64,000 bases of DNA. Origin: Bifidobacterium subtile (GTDB lineage: Bacteria > Actinomycetota > Actinomycetes > Actinomycetales > Bifidobacteriaceae). Below the pieces are notes generated by a model. That model was not told where the DNA came from. It did not search any database and saw only the letters and a list, made by a program, of their open reading frames with translations. The stretch spans positions 124,193 through 188,192 of the forward strand of contig NZ_JGZR01000016.1 in NCBI RefSeq assembly GCF_000741775.1, written 5' to 3'. A program made the translations under genes and the position numbers. Position 1 is the stretch's first letter. Each line of letters opens with the position of its first letter. Of the stretch, positions 37,746-45,293 are shown piece by piece.

Positions 37746-37820
37746 TCATCGAACGTTCGTTGCTCGCACTGGCAACGAATGAAATCCGATTCGGCCGTCG
37801 GTGCGCAGGAGTGTGGGCAT
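37746..37820 (-). CDS. 24-residue ORF with a strong ribosome site
   Basis: An ATG at 37820 is preceded by AAGGAGG with a 9-base gap, unusually good for such a short frame. The peptide ends FHSLPVRATNVR inside the right copy of the 37-bp repeat. It may be the truncated 5' end of a lost gene or a leader peptide. Not recognised. Confidence 0.3.
   Translation of the reverse strand: MPTLLRTDGRIGFHSLPVRATNVR
37755..37791. repeat. 37-bp palindromic repeat, right copy
   Basis: Core TTCGTTGC - 8 bp - GCAACGAA is a perfect inverted repeat with the arm and spacer size seen in tyrosine-recombinase crossover sites. It is in direct orientation to the copy at 34404. Confidence 0.7.
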
Positions 37821-37842
37821 GGTGCCGTACCTCCTTCGATGA

Positions 37843-37953
37843 GCGTCCGTTTTGTAGCGCTAATGATGGCCTGTCGCTACACAACGGTCTATAAGGCTTC
37901 GTCAGCGGCAGGATTGTAGCGTCAGGACATAGCTAGCGCTACAAAACGGACGC
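37843..37953. repeat. 111-bp long hairpin
   Basis: A perfect 19-bp inverted repeat (37843-37861, 37935-37953) encloses inner complementary blocks (CCTGTCGCTACA against TTGTAGCGTCAGG). The 499-bp gap between the ATPase and LysR genes holds this hairpin, the 37-bp repeat and one tiny ORF. Confidence 0.65.
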
Positions 37954-38030
37954 TAAGCCTGAGATGCGCCTTGGGGTGCGGCCGAATTCTGCCAGTTATG
38001 TGGGCAGTTAGGTGCTCCTATGCACGTGTC

Positions 38031-39080
38031 TCAGGCGTCAGACTTGGACACCTGATTGAGAAATGCGCGTATCGACGGGCCGGAGGCGGCACCGCGTCTC
38101 CAAATCAGACGTTTGCGGAACGTGAGCGGCGGATTGAAGTGTCTGATACCCAGCTCGTTGTGCATATTGGCCCCATCGATCGCGCCAATCGAGGCTGCTA
38201 CGTCTGCAGCAGTGTCAGAAACGCTGAAGCTCGAGATGTCATCGGCAGAGGTATCTGCAGCAGGAATTGAAGAAGCAACGGATGCGGCAGAGGCGGCAGA
38301 AGCAGAGTCAGCAGCGGCAGAATTGACAGCGGCAGGGAGCATGGAGGCCGCTGTCAGTGCGATTCCCGCGCCCTGCCGGGCCATCGCCACGTGCAGGAGC
38401 GGGTCGTTGGTCGCGCATATCAGGTCGATCCGATGGTCTCCACGCGCGGCGTCGACGAGTTCGGCCAATGCGGATTCGTGCGTGTAGCTGATGATGGGGC
38501 ACCCCGCGAGGTCCGGCCATGATACCCCGGACGCTTGAGGGAAACCGCCCGAAATAGCCACTGCCACCACCTCATCCATCATCACGGTGATGCTGTCGAG
38601 ATCTTCGGGCAATGGCGTCACTTCGCTCACGGCGACTGCCAGATCGAGCTCCCGAGTGCGCACGGCTTGGATCAGCGTGCGGCTGGTTCCGTCGGCCATC
38701 GTGATGCGCACTCCGGGATGGGCGCGATGCAGCGCCGCCGCGCAGGCCGGGATTCGGGTATTGGCAGTGCCATTGACAACGCCGATGCGCAGGGTTCCCG
38801 TCAGCAGTCCGGTTCGTTCGGCGAATGCGTCATGGGCATGCTCAATCGCGGAAAGCGCCGCGCGCGCATAGGGGACGAGCGTCTCTCCCGCTTCCGTCAA
38901 CGCGGCACCATCTCGGCTGCGAATGAACAGGCGTTCGCCCAGCTCACGCTCCAATCCGGCGATCTGTCTGCTCAATGAGGGCTGGGCCACCCGGCATCGT
39001 GCGGCGGCCGCGCTGAAAGACCGCTCCTCGCTTACCGCGAAAAATAGCCAAGCACACGTATATCCATGCCTCAAAAGCAT
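38031..39080 (-). CDS. LysR-family transcriptional regulator
   Basis: The 349-residue product has the LysR winged HTH at the N-terminus (FFAVSEERSFSAAAARC, VAQPSLSRQIAGLERELGERLF) and a periplasmic-binding-type effector domain. An Ala/Ser/Asp-rich insertion of about 50 residues interrupts the effector domain near residue 265-315. Divergent from the MFS gene with under 50 bp between, so it most likely controls that transporter. Start at 39080 chosen because the LysR N-terminus aligns there; no ribosome site is evident, and the frame is open to 39155, overlapping the MFS start. Confidence 0.83.
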   Translation of the reverse strand: MLLRHGYTCAWLFFAVSEERSFSAAAARCRVAQPSLSRQIAGLERELGERLFIRSRDGAALTEAGETLVPYARAALSAIEHAHDAFAERTGLLTGTLRIGVVNGTANTRIPACAAALHRAHPGVRITMADGTSRTLIQAVRTRELDLAVAVSEVTPLPEDLDSITVMMDEVVAVAISGGFPQASGVSWPDLAGCPIISYTHESALAELVDAARGDHRIDLICATNDPLLHVAMARQGAGIALTAASMLPAAVNSAAADSASAASAASVASSIPAADTSADDISSFSVSDTAADVAASIGAIDGANMHNELGIRHFNPPLTFRKRLIWRRGAASGPSIRAFLNQVSKSDA

Positions 39081-39129
39081 AGCAGAGGATACTTCTAGGT
39101 CTTTGACACATAATATATGAGCAGCGACG

Positions 39130-40440
39130 ATGGAAACCATGACATTGCAACCCATGACGCTGAAACCAATAATCTCAGAACCAACAACTTCGCAATCTTC
39201 GCACCCTGAGCAACCCCTGCATGCCCAGCAATCGCATTCCGGTCAGCAGCCACACGCTACCGAGCGGCCTACCCGTCGCTGGCTGCTTTATGGCATCGCT
39301 TTTCTGTCCTTCTTCGACCGGTTCGCCGCCTCCCCCATGCTGGTCCTCATGAGCGTTCAGGAAGGCACATCCCTCGCCACAATCGCAACCATGATCGCCG
39401 CCTACGGAATCGCCTATGGCCTAGGCCAGCCGATCTGGGGAATTCTGGGCGAGCGTCAGGGCCGCCGACGCGCGCTGCTCATCGCCCTGTCCGGAACCAC
39501 GCTGACCGGTCTGGCCACCATTCTCGCCTGGACGCTACCCATGATGGTTGCGGCGCGAACCGCGATGGGGTTGTGCGTCGGAGGACTGTACCCGCTGCTT
39601 CTCACGCTCATCGCCGACACCACGTCCTTGACCCAGCGCGGCCAGGCGATCTCCGACCTGCAAGCCTCGTCCGCGCTGGGAACGACTGTCGCCACCTTAG
39701 TTACCGGCGCAATCGCCACGGCCACCAACTGGCGCGTCGTTGTGGCATTGACATGCATGGCAGCAGCGAGCTGCTTCCTTGTGCTCTATCGCCAAAGACC
39801 CACCGACCCGCATCATGCCTCAACCGAGAACGTCCAGGCTCTCCCCTTCCTCACCTCCTTGCGAACCGCCCTCGCGCCTCGGCCCCTCGCTCTCTACACC
39901 CTCGGATTCGTCGAGGGCGGGCTGCTGCTGGGCACGTTGACCTATTTGGCACCCGCCATCGAAACGCTTGGCGTCTCCCCGCGGCTCGCCGGCAGCCTCA
40001 CCGCAGGTTATGGCATCGCAGTAATCGCCGGATCCCAGCTCAACAAAGTGCTTGTGCGCCAGCTGCCACGCCTGCCCATCATGATCGCAGGAGCTCTCAT
40101 CCTGGCAGCCGCCTACTTCATCGCCGGTCTGCGCCTGTCGATTCCCACCGTGATCATCACATCGGTTCTGGTCGGGCTGTCCAACGCCCTGCTCCACTCC
40201 GGCCTGCAATCCTGGGTGACCGAAGTCGCTCCGGCAGCGCGTTCCACCACCGTCGCCTTCTTCGCCTGCTCGGTGTTCCTCGGCGCCGGCGTACTCACCA
40301 GCCTCACCGCACCCGCCATCGCAGCAAATCGCTACGCAGCGGTTTTTCTGATCACAGCAATTGCAGCGCTACTGCTCACCTTTGCGCTCGCAATCGTTGC
40401 CTCACATTTTCATCGCCGCCAACGCGAAGAATCACTATAG
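39130..40440 (+). CDS. MFS efflux-type transporter
   Basis: A 436-residue 12-helix permease with a polar, Gln/His/Pro-rich leader of about 50 residues before the first helix. The loop 2-3 motif reads GERQGRRRA. It resembles drug or metabolite efflux permeases (YfcJ/AraJ-like) more than sugar porters. Divergent from the LysR gene, its probable regulator. Because of the long polar leader a downstream start is possible, but no better ribosome site is seen. Confidence 0.8.
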   Translation: METMTLQPMTLKPIISEPTTSQSSHPEQPLHAQQSHSGQQPHATERPTRRWLLYGIAFLSFFDRFAASPMLVLMSVQEGTSLATIATMIAAYGIAYGLGQPIWGILGERQGRRRALLIALSGTTLTGLATILAWTLPMMVAARTAMGLCVGGLYPLLLTLIADTTSLTQRGQAISDLQASSALGTTVATLVTGAIATATNWRVVVALTCMAAASCFLVLYRQRPTDPHHASTENVQALPFLTSLRTALAPRPLALYTLGFVEGGLLLGTLTYLAPAIETLGVSPRLAGSLTAGYGIAVIAGSQLNKVLVRQLPRLPIMIAGALILAAAYFIAGLRLSIPTVIITSVLVGLSNALLHSGLQSWVTEVAPAARSTTVAFFACSVFLGAGVLTSLTAPAIAANRYAAVFLITAIAALLLTFALAIVASHFHRRQREESL

Positions 40441-40567
40441 AACCCGCCAGCATAGGAATCGCCCATCCGGCGAGACAACCCAGATGGTCCAGTCGGCAAC
40501 GGCAAGCAGCGGCTTGACCACGCCCACAACCCAGCGAGATCAAGCAACCTCCGACTCCATCGGATCA

Positions 40568-40948
40568 CTACGCGTAGTTCGGGATGATCATCATCTCGGG
40601 CTGGATGTAGCAGCTGATAAGAGCTCCGGTGATCTGGTCCATGTCATCGTCTTTGAGGCGGCCGATTCTGGCAGGGTTGCGTTCTTCAAGGTCTAAGGCG
40701 CGAATCTGCTCGACTTGTGCGTAACCATCGATCCAGCCATTGCCGTCTTCTCGTTGGACGGCTGCGATGGGCAGATGCAGTTCGAAGTCGCCGCGTCCGT
40801 GCGAGATGGCAATGACAACAGTCATGCTGCAATTGCGGTTGTAGTCGTCGTTGCTTACGACGACTACGGGGCGGCGCTTCTTCTGCTCGTGACCTTTTGA
40901 CGGGTCGAGATCGACCAGGAGGACATCTCCATATTCCCATGAGGTCAT
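40568..40948 (-). CDS. mazF: MazF/PemK-family toxin
   Basis: A sequence-specific endoribonuclease that cuts mRNA when freed from its antitoxin. The 126-residue product has the family motifs GDVLLVDLDPSKGHEQKKRR, RPVVVVSNDDYN and QVEQIRALD. It overlaps the antitoxin stop by 4 bp, the usual arrangement for a toxin-antitoxin pair. Cut site unknown. Confidence 0.9.
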   Translation of the reverse strand: MTSWEYGDVLLVDLDPSKGHEQKKRRPVVVVSNDDYNRNCSMTVVIAISHGRGDFELHLPIAAVQREDGNGWIDGYAQVEQIRALDLEERNPARIGRLKDDDMDQITGALISCYIQPEMMIIPNYA

Positions 40949-41205
40949 AGAGCTTCCCTGCCTACGGCCGGTCCCGTGAGTTCCTCCGTGGCCTTATACT
41001 CCTCGGTGCGATTGCGAAACACATCGGCAAGACGCGGAACCCGGATGACCCTGACATTCGTACGAATCGGGCGCAGCACGATGACACCGTCCTTAACGGT
41101 CGCCTCGACACGGGAGCCATCGGCCATGCCCACTTGTTCGCGCATGTCCTTCGGCAAGCGCACGGCCTGGGCGTTACCCCACTTGCTCAGTGTCAGCGTA
41201 GCCAT
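40945..41205 (-). CDS. mazE: MazE-type antitoxin
   Basis: An 86-residue AbrB/MazE-fold protein: LSKWGNAQAVRLPKDMRE is the swapped-hairpin DNA-binding part. The C-terminal half (FRNRTEEYKATEEL) should wrap the toxin. The ATG at 41205 has AGGAGGT seven bases upstream; an ATG at 41214 overlaps that site. It neutralises the MazF toxin and represses the operon from the palindrome just upstream. Confidence 0.9.
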   Translation of the reverse strand: MATLTLSKWGNAQAVRLPKDMREQVGMADGSRVEATVKDGVIVLRPIRTNVRVIRVPRLADVFRNRTEEYKATEELTGPAVGREAL

Positions 41206-41231
41206 ATTCATCACCTCCTACAATCGATAGT

Positions 41232-41253
41232 ATGTATATCTTAGTATATACAT
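41232..41253. promoter_or_regulatory. mazEF operator palindrome
   Basis: ATGTATAT - 6 bp - ATATACAT, about 30 bp upstream of the antitoxin start in an AT-rich patch; a fitting autoregulation site for a MazE dimer. Confidence 0.6.
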
Positions 41254-41352
41254 TATGGGTTGCGCAAGCAGCCCTGCCCGACTGCGGGTGCCGACTACAC
41301 TTCATTCCACTTGGGTCATTCTGATACCTCGTAGCCGTCGATGGGGGATGCA

Positions 41353-41388
41353 TTCGCAGCTTCCGCGGATGGCCTCGGAAGCTGCGAA
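41353..41388. terminator. hairpin upstream of the mazEF promoter, downstream of mutM end region
   Basis: A 13-bp perfect inverted repeat (41353-41365, 41376-41388) with a 10-base loop, about 100 bp past the leftward mutM stop. A plausible mutM terminator. Confidence 0.65.
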
Positions 41389-41489
41389 AAGAAATGCGGG
41401 GTAATTGGGGGAAATTTATAGTATCTCCCGCCCTGTCAAGCTGATGCTATAGTTCCTCGTCCTCGCCGCTCACCGATGCTCACCGATGC

Positions 41490-42623
41490 TCAGCGCCGCC
41501 GCTGGCAGCGCGGACAATAGTATGACGACCGCGATCCGAAGCGCTCGCGCCGGATTGGAGTGCCGCACCGCGTGCATGGCTTGCCTGCGCGGCCGTATAC
41601 GTTGAGGCTGCGCGAGAAGTAGCCGGATTCGCCATTGACGTTGACGTACAGCGAGTCGAATGAGGTGCCGCCTTGGGCGAGCGATTCTGCGAACACCTCG
41701 CGCACGGATGCCAGCAGCCGATGCAGCGTACGCGCCGCAATGTCGTGACCGGCCCGCGCCCAATATATATGCGAGCGCCACAGGGCCTCGTCGGCGTAGA
41801 TGTTCCCCACTCCGGAAACCAGTCGTTGATCGAGCAGCAACGACTTGGCGCTCGCCCGCGATGCTCGCATGCGGGCGATGACTGCGTCTTCGTCGAATGC
41901 TGGTTCCAGCGGATCCGGCGCGATGGCGGCGACGCTGCTGGGCACCAACCGCCCACGGCCATCATCCGCAAGCGGCTCGACCGCGAGCCGGCCGAAGATG
42001 CGCTGGTCAACGAACGACAGCTCGACAGGCCGCTCATCTTCCCGGATGAGCGCCAGCCGAGCGCGTACATGGGGGCCGGCAAGAGCCTGTGCCATGCGTG
42101 AGCGCCTATCGTCACCGAATTCAGCGGATCTTGTGTTTCCCTGCTGCACATCGCGGGATTGAGCGTAAACCGCCGGGCCTTGTTGTGGATCGACCGATGA
42201 CATGGGAAGCATTGGTCCTCGCAGCAGGTTTCCGGACGCCACAGAAGACACCGCCTCCTGCACCGCCCCAGATTCGCGCAGAAGCAGCTGGCCGCTCATG
42301 CCCAGATGCGCCGTCAGCGCCTCGGATGGAGGCTGCGACTGCGGCGGCCACGCAGTCTGCACGTTCAACGGCCGTGCAGTCTGCACGCCATAACCAAGCT
42401 CGACGAGCGGCATCCACAGGAACTTCCCGCGCCGCTGCACAGCGACAATCCGACGCCCTTCGAGACTGCTGGCGAATTCACTGCCCGAAGGGTGCGGCGC
42501 CGCAGGAGCACCGTGCCGTCTCAGGATGCGTTCGTCGATCACATCAACGCCTGTACAGACCGCGCCCGTGATGTGGGACGCCAGGCCGCGGCGCACGGTT
42601 TCGACTTCTGGTAGCTCTGGCAT
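41490..42623 (-). CDS. mutM: formamidopyrimidine-DNA glycosylase with internal insertion
   Basis: Removes 8-oxoguanine and related lesions by a beta/delta-elimination mechanism. The start MPELPEVET gives the catalytic Pro2 and Glu3. The H2TH region reads RLVSGVGNIYADEALW, and the C-terminal zinc finger has CTRCG and CPRC. At 377 residues it is about 80-90 longer than usual. The surplus lies at about residues 117-200, between the HLGMSGQLLL strand and the RLALIR strand, and is Ser/Gln/Ala-rich. Function should be kept because all catalytic parts are present. Monocistronic. Confidence 0.93.
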   Translation of the reverse strand: MPELPEVETVRRGLASHITGAVCTGVDVIDERILRRHGAPAAPHPSGSEFASSLEGRRIVAVQRRGKFLWMPLVELGYGVQTARPLNVQTAWPPQSQPPSEALTAHLGMSGQLLLRESGAVQEAVSSVASGNLLRGPMLPMSSVDPQQGPAVYAQSRDVQQGNTRSAEFGDDRRSRMAQALAGPHVRARLALIREDERPVELSFVDQRIFGRLAVEPLADDGRGRLVPSSVAAIAPDPLEPAFDEDAVIARMRASRASAKSLLLDQRLVSGVGNIYADEALWRSHIYWARAGHDIAARTLHRLLASVREVFAESLAQGGTSFDSLYVNVNGESGYFSRSLNVYGRAGKPCTRCGTPIRRERFGSRSSYYCPRCQRRR

Positions 42624-42929
42624 GGCCCCTACCCTACCGCTTTGCCGATGTCATTACACGGCAAAGCTCCTCGCGCCGACCATTCGCAAGATACCCCGTT
42701 CTTATGCCACCTTCCGTAGCTGCGGACTGCGCTGGCAGCGTAGTCCGCATGCGCCTTGCATCGGCGCGGAACACTGGAAACTCAGCCAAGCCAAGTCAAA
42801 TCGTCGTAAGGGCACCTCGCAATTACGAGCAGCGGCAGCCGGATTATGGGATGATAGGCACAAGGTTCGGCACTGAGGCCCTAGCGGTCGCAATGATGCC
42901 GACATCCGATACACACTAGGGAGGCAACC

Positions 42930-43310
42930 ATGACATTGCAGAAGCAGCTCAACGACCTGAACATTGGTGCCATCGGCGATCAGCTTGGCGATCAATTCAG
43001 CAATCAGGCGGATAATCTCAAATCCACGCTGCGCGACGTCGCACAGACGGCACAGTCGAAGAACCCACTCCCGTTGTCAAAAAAAGAGAAGAAAAGCGTC
43101 AGTGACACGCTGCTTGCATTCGGCTTCGCATCGGTTCTGCTCTTCCTCGCGTTCCTCTTCTACCGGGCCATCGTCAAGGCAGGCGTGAAAGCCGCCCTGC
43201 GGGAGCATGATGAAGAGGTGGCAAGCGAATGGGCGTATCGTCACGACCAGTACGATCATGCCGACCAGGAAATCGCTGAGGATGACTACCAAGACGATCA
43301 GGACGACTGA
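42930..43310 (+). CDS. small membrane protein with acidic tail, unknown
   Basis: The 126-residue product has an amphipathic N-terminal helix with LGDQ repeats (1-45), one membrane helix (about 63-82) and an Asp/Glu/Tyr/His-rich C-terminus. The start follows AGGGAGG. Not recognised; it could be a membrane-bound stress or scaffold protein. The 306 bp upstream, divergent from mutM, show no other gene. Confidence 0.68.
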   Translation: MTLQKQLNDLNIGAIGDQLGDQFSNQADNLKSTLRDVAQTAQSKNPLPLSKKEKKSVSDTLLAFGFASVLLFLAFLFYRAIVKAGVKAALREHDEEVASEWAYRHDQYDHADQEIAEDDYQDDQDD

Positions 43311-43437
43311 GCGCCCGCAGCGGCTGCGAATCCGAAACTCGCATCTTCGGACCTGCACCAGTGCCCAGGCACACAGGAATCCTCGATTATCGATACAGAC
43401 GACATCGCCAGCAGGCCGGTAATCAACGACACAGTTG

Positions 43438-43482
43438 AGTATTGCCGAGCGGAACGGGGTTGACAGTTCGCCCGGCAATACT
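43438..43482 (+). terminator. hairpin downstream of the 42930 gene
   Basis: A 10-bp perfect inverted repeat (43438-43447, 43473-43482) with a 25-base loop, 128 bp beyond the stop. Confidence 0.45.
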
Positions 43483-43501
43483 TGATATGAATATTCAGGA
43501 G

Positions 43502-43536
43502 TGATGCCGCCGATCGGAAGCGATCGAGCGGCATCA
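43502..43536 (-). terminator. terminator of the YdhK-like gene
   Basis: A 9-bp stem (43502-43510, 43528-43536) stacked on a 6-bp stem (43511-43516, 43521-43526) with a 4-base loop and one bulge, 29 bp past the leftward stop. Confidence 0.75.
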
Positions 43537-43564
43537 TCTCATTATCTCTTGCCTGGCGAATGCA

Positions 43565-44158
43565 TTAGCTCGCAGGCTTGATTTCGCTTTCGACGACCCA
43601 CTTGTGGTTGGTCATGGTCATGCCGTCAGCCGTGTAATTGACGACGTATACGGTCTCGTCGGTGGAGGACGCGATGGTCGCCTTCGCGCCTTTCATGCCC
43701 TCCATGTGATCGGCCAATAGCACGACTTCGGTTCCATCAGCCAGGCGCTTGCTGCCGGCGTTCTCGATCTCCTCCTGCACGACCCACTTGTGGTCGCGCA
43801 CAGGCTCGCCGCCCGCAGGAGTGTAGTTGACGGCGTACGTATAGGTCTTGTATGCGCCTACGATAGTCGCCTTCGCACCTTTCATGCCGTGCATGTGGCC
43901 GGCGGTGAGCGTCACTTCGCTCCCTACCGGATACTTCGGGTCAGCGGCCTTTACCATGCCCTCGGGCACCGGGCCGCCATCCATCGGATGGTCCATGCTG
44001 CCATGCCCGCCTTGCCCGGTCGACACCGGCGACGACGCCGAAGGGGCCGAAGAAGCCGTGCTTCCCTGACCGCTCGCGCAACCAGCAAGCGAGAGCGCTC
44101 CCCCGACTACTGTTGCAACGAGTGCGAATCGCAGTTTCCTATGCATATGCATGTCCAT
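43565..44158 (-). CDS. YdhK-family (DUF1541) lipoprotein, copper-type promoter
   Basis: A 197-residue lipoprotein: basic start, hydrophobic segment, lipobox LAGC (Cys about 28), a Ser/Gly and His/Met-rich linker (GHGSMDHPMDGG), then two tandem DUF1541 repeats. Both repeats carry the pattern H-M-x-G-M-K-G-A-K-A-T followed by a strand ending VNYT and DHKWVV/NHKWVV. The Met/His clusters suggest metal binding. The start at 44158 has AAGGAG; the longer frame to 44215 is less likely. Transcription should begin at the CsoR-operator promoter about 215 bp upstream, so copper response is inferred. Confidence 0.83.
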   Translation of the reverse strand: MDMHMHRKLRFALVATVVGGALSLAGCASGQGSTASSAPSASSPVSTGQGGHGSMDHPMDGGPVPEGMVKAADPKYPVGSEVTLTAGHMHGMKGAKATIVGAYKTYTYAVNYTPAGGEPVRDHKWVVQEEIENAGSKRLADGTEVVLLADHMEGMKGAKATIASSTDETVYVVNYTADGMTMTNHKWVVESEIKPAS

Positions 44159-44378
44159 TGTGCTTTGCTCCTTACCTTGTCTCCTATGCCGCGTCTCATT
44201 CGAGACTCCTGCCATGTCGGCGCCAACCCGCGCTGCAGGCGCGTCGTCTGCAGAACAGCAGCATGCGCAGCCGCCTTAGACTCAGGCAGGACGTGAGCCG
44301 CAGATCCACCCGACCACCCAACGCCCGGCCGCAGCTGCCATACCCCATAGCTTTTCCAGTCCTGCACAGCCTGCTTCC

Positions 44379-44407
44379 AGCATATACCCCTAGGGGGTAT
44401 AAGTCAA
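44379..44407 (-). promoter_or_regulatory. promoter with CsoR-type operator in the spacer
   Basis: Read leftward: a -35 box TTGACT (44402-44407), a 17-bp spacer TATACCCCCTAGGGGTA and a -10 box TATGCT (44379-44384). The spacer dyad is nearly the operator bound by copper sensor CsoR in Bacillus (ATACCC...GGGGGTAT type). It drives the YdhK-like gene. No csoR gene is in this window. Confidence 0.72.
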
Positions 44408-44459
44408 ATAAACTGCTATAGCTTGGCGGAATGATACGACGAAGATCATGAGCCAGAAT

Positions 44460-45293
44460 CTAATTGTGCGCTTTCAACGCCGTCTGCGCCACGCTGAGAA
44501 GATCCTGGGGGTCGACTCGCATGCTGGGATAGTTTTTCGCCCAGCGGACCACACCCTGTCGGTCGATGAGCACGAAGCCGTGTCCGGGCAGGTCAGCATG
44601 CATGCCAGTTCCCAATGTTTTGTATGCTTTCGAAACGGTCCCGTCGTCGAGTGCGAAGGGCGTGCCCACGTCGAATTGCTTCATCGCCCGGATGATGTCC
44701 TCGCGGGAATCCATGACAATCGGAACGACGCTCAGCCCGGCATGCGCGAAGCTCGCCTGCGCACCTTCGATGCTTTTCATCTGCGTGATGCACGCCTGAC
44801 AGCCCGCTCCCTCGCTGAAATAGAGCAACACCGGCTTCCTGCCTTTGAAATCGGCGAGGGAGACCTGCCGGCCATTGGTAGTTTCGAGCGAGAAATCAGG
44901 GGCGGGCTGGCCTACGAGAGCGATGTCCGAGGGCGCGCTGGCGGCGCTTCTGCGCGTATTGAGTACGAACGCGTAAACGATGGCGGAGATTACGGCGGCG
45001 ACGACGAAGACGACAATGATGCCGAGAATCGTTGCGCCGCGTCTCTGACTGCGGATTTCAGACTTGGCAGCGCGGCTGTATTGCGTTGCGCGATTGCTCG
45101 CGGCGCGTGCTTTCGTTGCGTAGGCGCCGGAGCCCGATTGGGAACTGGCGCGTTGTGATCGCCCGGTGTTCTTCCCCGTGTTCTTCCCGGCGTTTTGCAC
45201 AGCGCCTTGCTTAGCGGCCCGCGTCTGTCCGGCATTGCTCAATCGCTGATTGCCTTTCGCGCTCGAGGTCGTTTTATGATTCCTGCTGCTCAT
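44460..45293 (-). CDS. TlpA/peroxiredoxin-like membrane-anchored thioredoxin
   Basis: The 277-residue product has a long basic, Ala/Ser/Gln-rich cytoplasmic leader (1-85), one membrane helix (about 88-110) and an extracytoplasmic AhpC/TSA-type thioredoxin domain. That domain starts GQPAPDFSLETTNG and has a CxxC motif in GAGCQACITQM. It should exchange disulfides outside the cell membrane, fed by the CcdA-like protein encoded next door. Start 45293 has CAGGAG; 45317 is possible. It overlaps the CcdA-like gene by 20 bp, so the two are coupled. Confidence 0.8.
   Translation of the reverse strand: MSSRNHKTTSSAKGNQRLSNAGQTRAAKQGAVQNAGKNTGKNTGRSQRASSQSGSGAYATKARAASNRATQYSRAAKSEIRSQRRGATILGIIVVFVVAAVISAIVYAFVLNTRRSAASAPSDIALVGQPAPDFSLETTNGRQVSLADFKGRKPVLLYFSEGAGCQACITQMKSIEGAQASFAHAGLSVVPIVMDSREDIIRAMKQFDVGTPFALDDGTVSKAYKTLGTGMHADLPGHGFVLIDRQGVVRWAKNYPSMRVDPQDLLSVAQTALKAHN

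Noticed and set aside
44107-44367. 86-codon leftward frame in the leader behind the CsoR-type promoter
   Set aside because: Its start would lie almost at the predicted transcription start, with no ribosome site; more likely 5' untranslated region.
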